The notes under the pieces were generated by a model. The model saw only the letters and a program-made list of their open reading frames with translations, did no database searches and was not told where the DNA came from. A DNA stretch of 64,000 nt from Chryseobacterium gleum (GTDB lineage: Bacteria > Bacteroidota > Bacteroidia > Flavobacteriales_D > Crocinitomicaceae): contig CAMDAO010000001.1 in assembly GCA_945888595.1 (NCBI GenBank), positions 24,998 to 88,997 of the forward strand. Reading direction: 5' to 3'. Shown piece after piece: positions 61,656-64,000 of the stretch; the first letter of the stretch is position 1, and each line of letters starts with the position of its first letter. The position numbers and the translations under genes are program-made.

Positions 61656-62720
61656 ATGAAAAATTCAATAATAACAATAAAAAAGGTCATTTTATGCGGA
61701 GCTATTATTAGTAGTTCTGTTGCAAATGCAGGAAACGAAGATCGTTCAGGTTCGGCTGGTGCTTCGCATTTATTAGTGAATCCTTGGGCTAGAAGTTCTG
61801 CAATGGGTGATGCTGGTGTGGCTAGTACAAATGGATTAGAAGGTTCTTTTACAAATGTGGCTGGTTTGGCTTTCACAGATAAAACGCAGTTAAAGTTTAA
61901 CCATAGTAATTGGATGGGTTCTGCTGGAATAGCATACAATAATGCTGGTCTTGCTCAACGTATTTCTGATAGAGATGTTTTTGCAATTAGTATTCAGTCA
62001 ATGAATTTTGGTGATATTCCAATCACAACGGTTGCAAATCCGGAAGGGAAAATCGGAACATTTTCTCCACGTATTAATGTTTTCAATGTAGGTTATGCAC
62101 GTTCTTTTTCTAGCTCAATACATGCTGGAATTAACATGAAGGTAATTTCTGAAAGCATGACCAATCTTAAGTCGTCTGGTATGGCTTTTGATGTTGGTAT
62201 TCGCTACGTTACGGGTGAGAAAGATCAAATAAAATTTGGTATTGCATTGAAAAATGTGGGACCAACAATGAAATACAAAGGAGATGGTTTAGATCAACAA
62301 GCGACGTATGTTGAAACGGGTAGTATTGCAACGCTTAATCAACGTGCACAAGAATTTGAATTACCTGCTTTGTTAAACATTGGAGCATCTTACGATTTTA
62401 ATTTTGATGAAAAGCAAAAGTTGATTCTTGCGTTTGCATACACAGCAAATTCGTTTTCATATGATCAATTTAGAATTGGTTTGGATTACGGAATGAAAAC
62501 AGAAAAATTAGCTTTTAATTTAAGAGGTGGATATGTGTATGAAAAAAGTATTTTATCCTCTGAAAACAGATCGAATGCAATGATCGGACCAACTGCTGGT
62601 TTCTCTGTTGATGCACTTGCTGGTAAAAACAAGAATGCTTTAGGAATTGAATATTGTGCTCGTTTTGCAGGTGCATTCGGTATTATTCATACAATTGGAG
62701 CGACGATTAGTTTAAAATAA
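61656..62720 (+). CDS. PorV/PorQ family outer-membrane beta-barrel protein
   Basis: A 354-residue protein. A signal peptide (1-25, ending SVANAG) precedes a FadL-like barrel. The family-typical opening is ASHLLVNPWARSSAMGDAGVASTNGLEGSFTNVAGLAF. Regular strands follow, such as VFAISIQSMNFGDIPI and AFDVGIRYVTGE, and the C-terminal end is IIHTIGATISLK. PorV carries T9SS cargo from the translocon to the attachment complex; PorV-like paralogues are often encoded beside their own cargo. Here the cargo would be the preceding 1389-residue protein (inference). Last gene of the three-gene run, which ends at the hairpin at 62744-62777. Confidence 0.8.
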   Translation: MKNSIITIKKVILCGAIISSSVANAGNEDRSGSAGASHLLVNPWARSSAMGDAGVASTNGLEGSFTNVAGLAFTDKTQLKFNHSNWMGSAGIAYNNAGLAQRISDRDVFAISIQSMNFGDIPITTVANPEGKIGTFSPRINVFNVGYARSFSSSIHAGINMKVISESMTNLKSSGMAFDVGIRYVTGEKDQIKFGIALKNVGPTMKYKGDGLDQQATYVETGSIATLNQRAQEFELPALLNIGASYDFNFDEKQKLILAFAYTANSFSYDQFRIGLDYGMKTEKLAFNLRGGYVYEKSILSSENRSNAMIGPTAGFSVDALAGKNKNALGIEYCARFAGAFGIIHTIGATISLK

Positions 62721-62731
62721 AAAAAAAATTA

Positions 62732-62739
62732 TATATTTG
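62732..62739 (+). promoter_or_regulatory. candidate -7 box for greA
   Basis: TATATTTG matches TAnnTTTG. It lies before the terminator hairpin, so a transcript from here would carry the hairpin in the greA 5' leader, where it could act as an attenuator. Confidence 0.42.
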
Positions 62740-62743
62740 TACT

Positions 62744-62777
62744 AACAAGAGAGTTCCTTTGAGCTCTCTTGTTTTTG
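62744..62777 (+). terminator. terminator of the TonB receptor-PorV run
   Basis: AACAAGAGAG (62744-62753) pairs perfectly with CTCTCTTGTT (62764-62773) around a 10-nt loop. T-rich sequence follows. It lies 24 bp after the PorV-like stop. Confidence 0.8.
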
Positions 62778-62800
62778 TTTTATAGTTAATTAATAAGATT

Positions 62801-63277
62801 ATGTCTCAAGTTACATATTATACGCAAGAAGGTTTAGATCGCATGATTAAAGAACTTCATGAAATGAAAACAGTTCAAAGACCTGCTATTTCTCTACAAA
62901 TAGGAGAGGCGAGAGATAAAGGTGATTTATCAGAAAATGCAGAATATGATGCCGCGAAAGAAGCGCAAGGTTTGTTAGAAATGAAGATTTCAAAGTTGGA
63001 TACCATTCTCGCTAATGCGCGTGTAATTGATGAATCTACAGTGGATAATTCTAAAGTGTTTATCCTATCAAAGGTTCAAATTAAAAACGTTGACAATGGG
63101 ATGGAATTTGAATATACGTTAGTGGCAGAAAATGAAGCTGATTTGAAAGCGAAGAAAATATCCATGGATTCTCCTTTTGGAAAAGGTTTATTAGGTAAAA
63201 AAATTGGTGATATAGCCGAGATAAGTGCACCTAGCGGTCCAATGTATTTTGAAGTATTGAGTATTTCGAGAGGATGA
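62801..63277 (+). CDS. greA: transcription elongation factor GreA
   Basis: A 158-residue cleavage factor that rescues backtracked RNA polymerase. The N-terminal coiled coil contains EARDKGDLSENAEYDAAKE, with the acidic tip residues Asp and Glu that coordinate the catalytic Mg. The C-terminal globular domain ends SPFGKGLLGKKIGDIAEI. Length matches GreA. It overlaps the HIT gene by 4 nt (ATGA). Confidence 0.97.
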   Translation: MSQVTYYTQEGLDRMIKELHEMKTVQRPAISLQIGEARDKGDLSENAEYDAAKEAQGLLEMKISKLDTILANARVIDESTVDNSKVFILSKVQIKNVDNGMEFEYTLVAENEADLKAKKISMDSPFGKGLLGKKIGDIAEISAPSGPMYFEVLSISRG

Positions 63278-63663
63278 GTTCTATTTTCTCTAAAATTGTT
63301 GCTGGTGAAGTACCTTGTTTTAAGGTTGCAGAAGATGATAATTACCTAGCGTTTCTGGACATCACTCCATTGAGAAGAGGACATGTCTTGGTTATCCCCA
63401 AAAAGGAAACAGACTATATTTTTGACTTAACGGATGAGGCTATCAGTGGAATTTTTGTTTTTTCAAAAAAAGTAGCGCATTCAATTAAAAAGGCATTCCC
63501 TTGCAAAAAAGTAGGGGTAACAATTATTGGGTTGGAAGTACCTCACGCACATATTCATTTAATTCCCATGAATTCTATGGCTGACATGAATTTTGCACAA
63601 GAGAAGTTAGTTTTGAGTAATGATGAACTTTCGGAGATTGCCGATAAAATTATCAACGCATAG
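63274..63663 (+). CDS. HIT family nucleotide-binding protein
   Basis: A 129-residue histidine-triad protein. It opens IFSKIVAGEVPCFKVAEDD, typical of the Hint/HinT branch. The triad is VPHAHIHLIPM (His-x-His-x-His), containing the nucleotidylated His. It likely hydrolyses adenylated amines or dinucleotides; the substrate is not predictable. Translationally coupled to greA. Confidence 0.93.
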   Translation: MSSIFSKIVAGEVPCFKVAEDDNYLAFLDITPLRRGHVLVIPKKETDYIFDLTDEAISGIFVFSKKVAHSIKKAFPCKKVGVTIIGLEVPHAHIHLIPMNSMADMNFAQEKLVLSNDELSEIADKIINA

Positions 63664-63744
63664 AATTTTCGCGTCTGCTGACATTGATTTTTTGGTTCAA
63701 TTTTTGCCCTTTAACCTAATGAATTTAAATGATATTTTGAGCAA

Positions 63745-64000
63745 ATGAAAAATAGTTTACCACGTCAATTATTCATTCTTGCTGTGACAATTATGTCCGT
63801 TTCTGCAGTTTTTGCCCAGGTTTCTCCCACTAATATTTTATTTATTGGAAATAGTTATACGCATTACAATGACATGCCAGGTATTTTTAAGGACTTCGCT
63901 ATTGAAAAAGGGTATTCAGTCAATGTGGAAATGAGTGCGAAAAGTAATCACACATGTAAAATGCATTGTGAGAGAGCTGAGTTGTTTGAAAAAATTAAAA
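63745..64000 (+). CDS. exported SGNH/GDSL-type hydrolase, truncated at window edge
   Basis: Only the first 85 residues are in the window. A signal peptide (about 1-24, ending VFAQV) is followed by ILFIGNSYTHYNDMPGIF. This is block I of the SGNH/DUF4886 hydrolase group, where the Ser of GNSYT is the nucleophile. The frame is still open at base 64000. Substrate unknown. Confidence 0.78.
   Translation, partial: MKNSLPRQLFILAVTIMSVSAVFAQVSPTNILFIGNSYTHYNDMPGIFKDFAIEKGYSVNVEMSAKSNHTCKMHCERAELFEKIK

Overview
The window looks like chromosome from a low-GC member of the Bacteroidota, most likely a flavobacterium or a relative (Crocinitomicaceae- or Cryomorphaceae-like). The support is threefold. Several start regions carry the Bacteroidota promoter pattern (TTG, about 20 nt, TAnnTTTG). 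Type IX secretion (T9SS) cargo and sorting domains are abundant: two gliding-motility type B C-termini, one clear type A tail, a PorV-like protein, and choice-of-anchor-L, SBBP, SprB and PKD domains. Marker families such as YtxJ, long amidohydrolase fusions and CotH/P-domain proteins are also present. Most genes are housekeeping or cell-surface genes, and no ribosomal RNA, CRISPR array or intact transposon was seen.

Layout. 1-7 kb: two paralogous lipoproteins, then pheS, ytxJ and glutamine cyclotransferase, then hutI and a CotH-type T9SS protein. 7-9 kb: a tRNA-Leu with its own promoter and terminator, followed by an accessory patch with short repeats, a Bro-N/DinD-like gene, a 17-bp direct repeat and a decayed symporter tail. 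9-21 kb: an epimerase, metB, a 1019-residue tandem amidohydrolase, a membrane protein-cytochrome c-hflX operon and a 1090-residue Asp-box beta-propeller protein. 21-31 kb: an M23 peptidase, two giant T9SS type B proteins, an atypical short-chain dehydrogenase and 3-hydroxyanthranilate dioxygenase. 31-41 kb: a purF-type gene, a block of about 61-70 bp tandem repeats, a histidine kinase coupled to gpmI, a GT-C glycosyltransferase, a YD-repeat-like protein, a short Hsp70 and a VWA protein. 45-53 kb: an OmpA/SprB/LysM protein, a hydrolase, a metal-binding lipoprotein, engB, a BI-1 protein, folE, a TlyA-like protein and ribF. 53-64 kb: a TonB receptor, a giant secreted protein and a PorV-like protein in one run, then greA, a HIT protein and the start of an SGNH/GDSL hydrolase.

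The most interesting region is 41.5-45.2 kb, a compact peptide natural-product (RiPP) locus of the grasp-with-SPASM type. Two tandem precursor-like genes share a leader ending in Gly-Gly and a related core. They are followed by an exported protein, an ATP-grasp ligase (gwsG), a previously uncalled 53-residue ORF and a SPASM-domain protein (gwsS). From the exported protein to gwsS every start overlaps the preceding stop, and a strong bidirectional terminator closes the locus. The second precursor appears to be a duplication that lost one T in a T run just after its ancestral ATG. By analogy with microviridin-type ATP-grasp enzymes, the expected product is a peptide with side-chain ester or amide cross-links (a graspetide). 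No exporter is encoded nearby.
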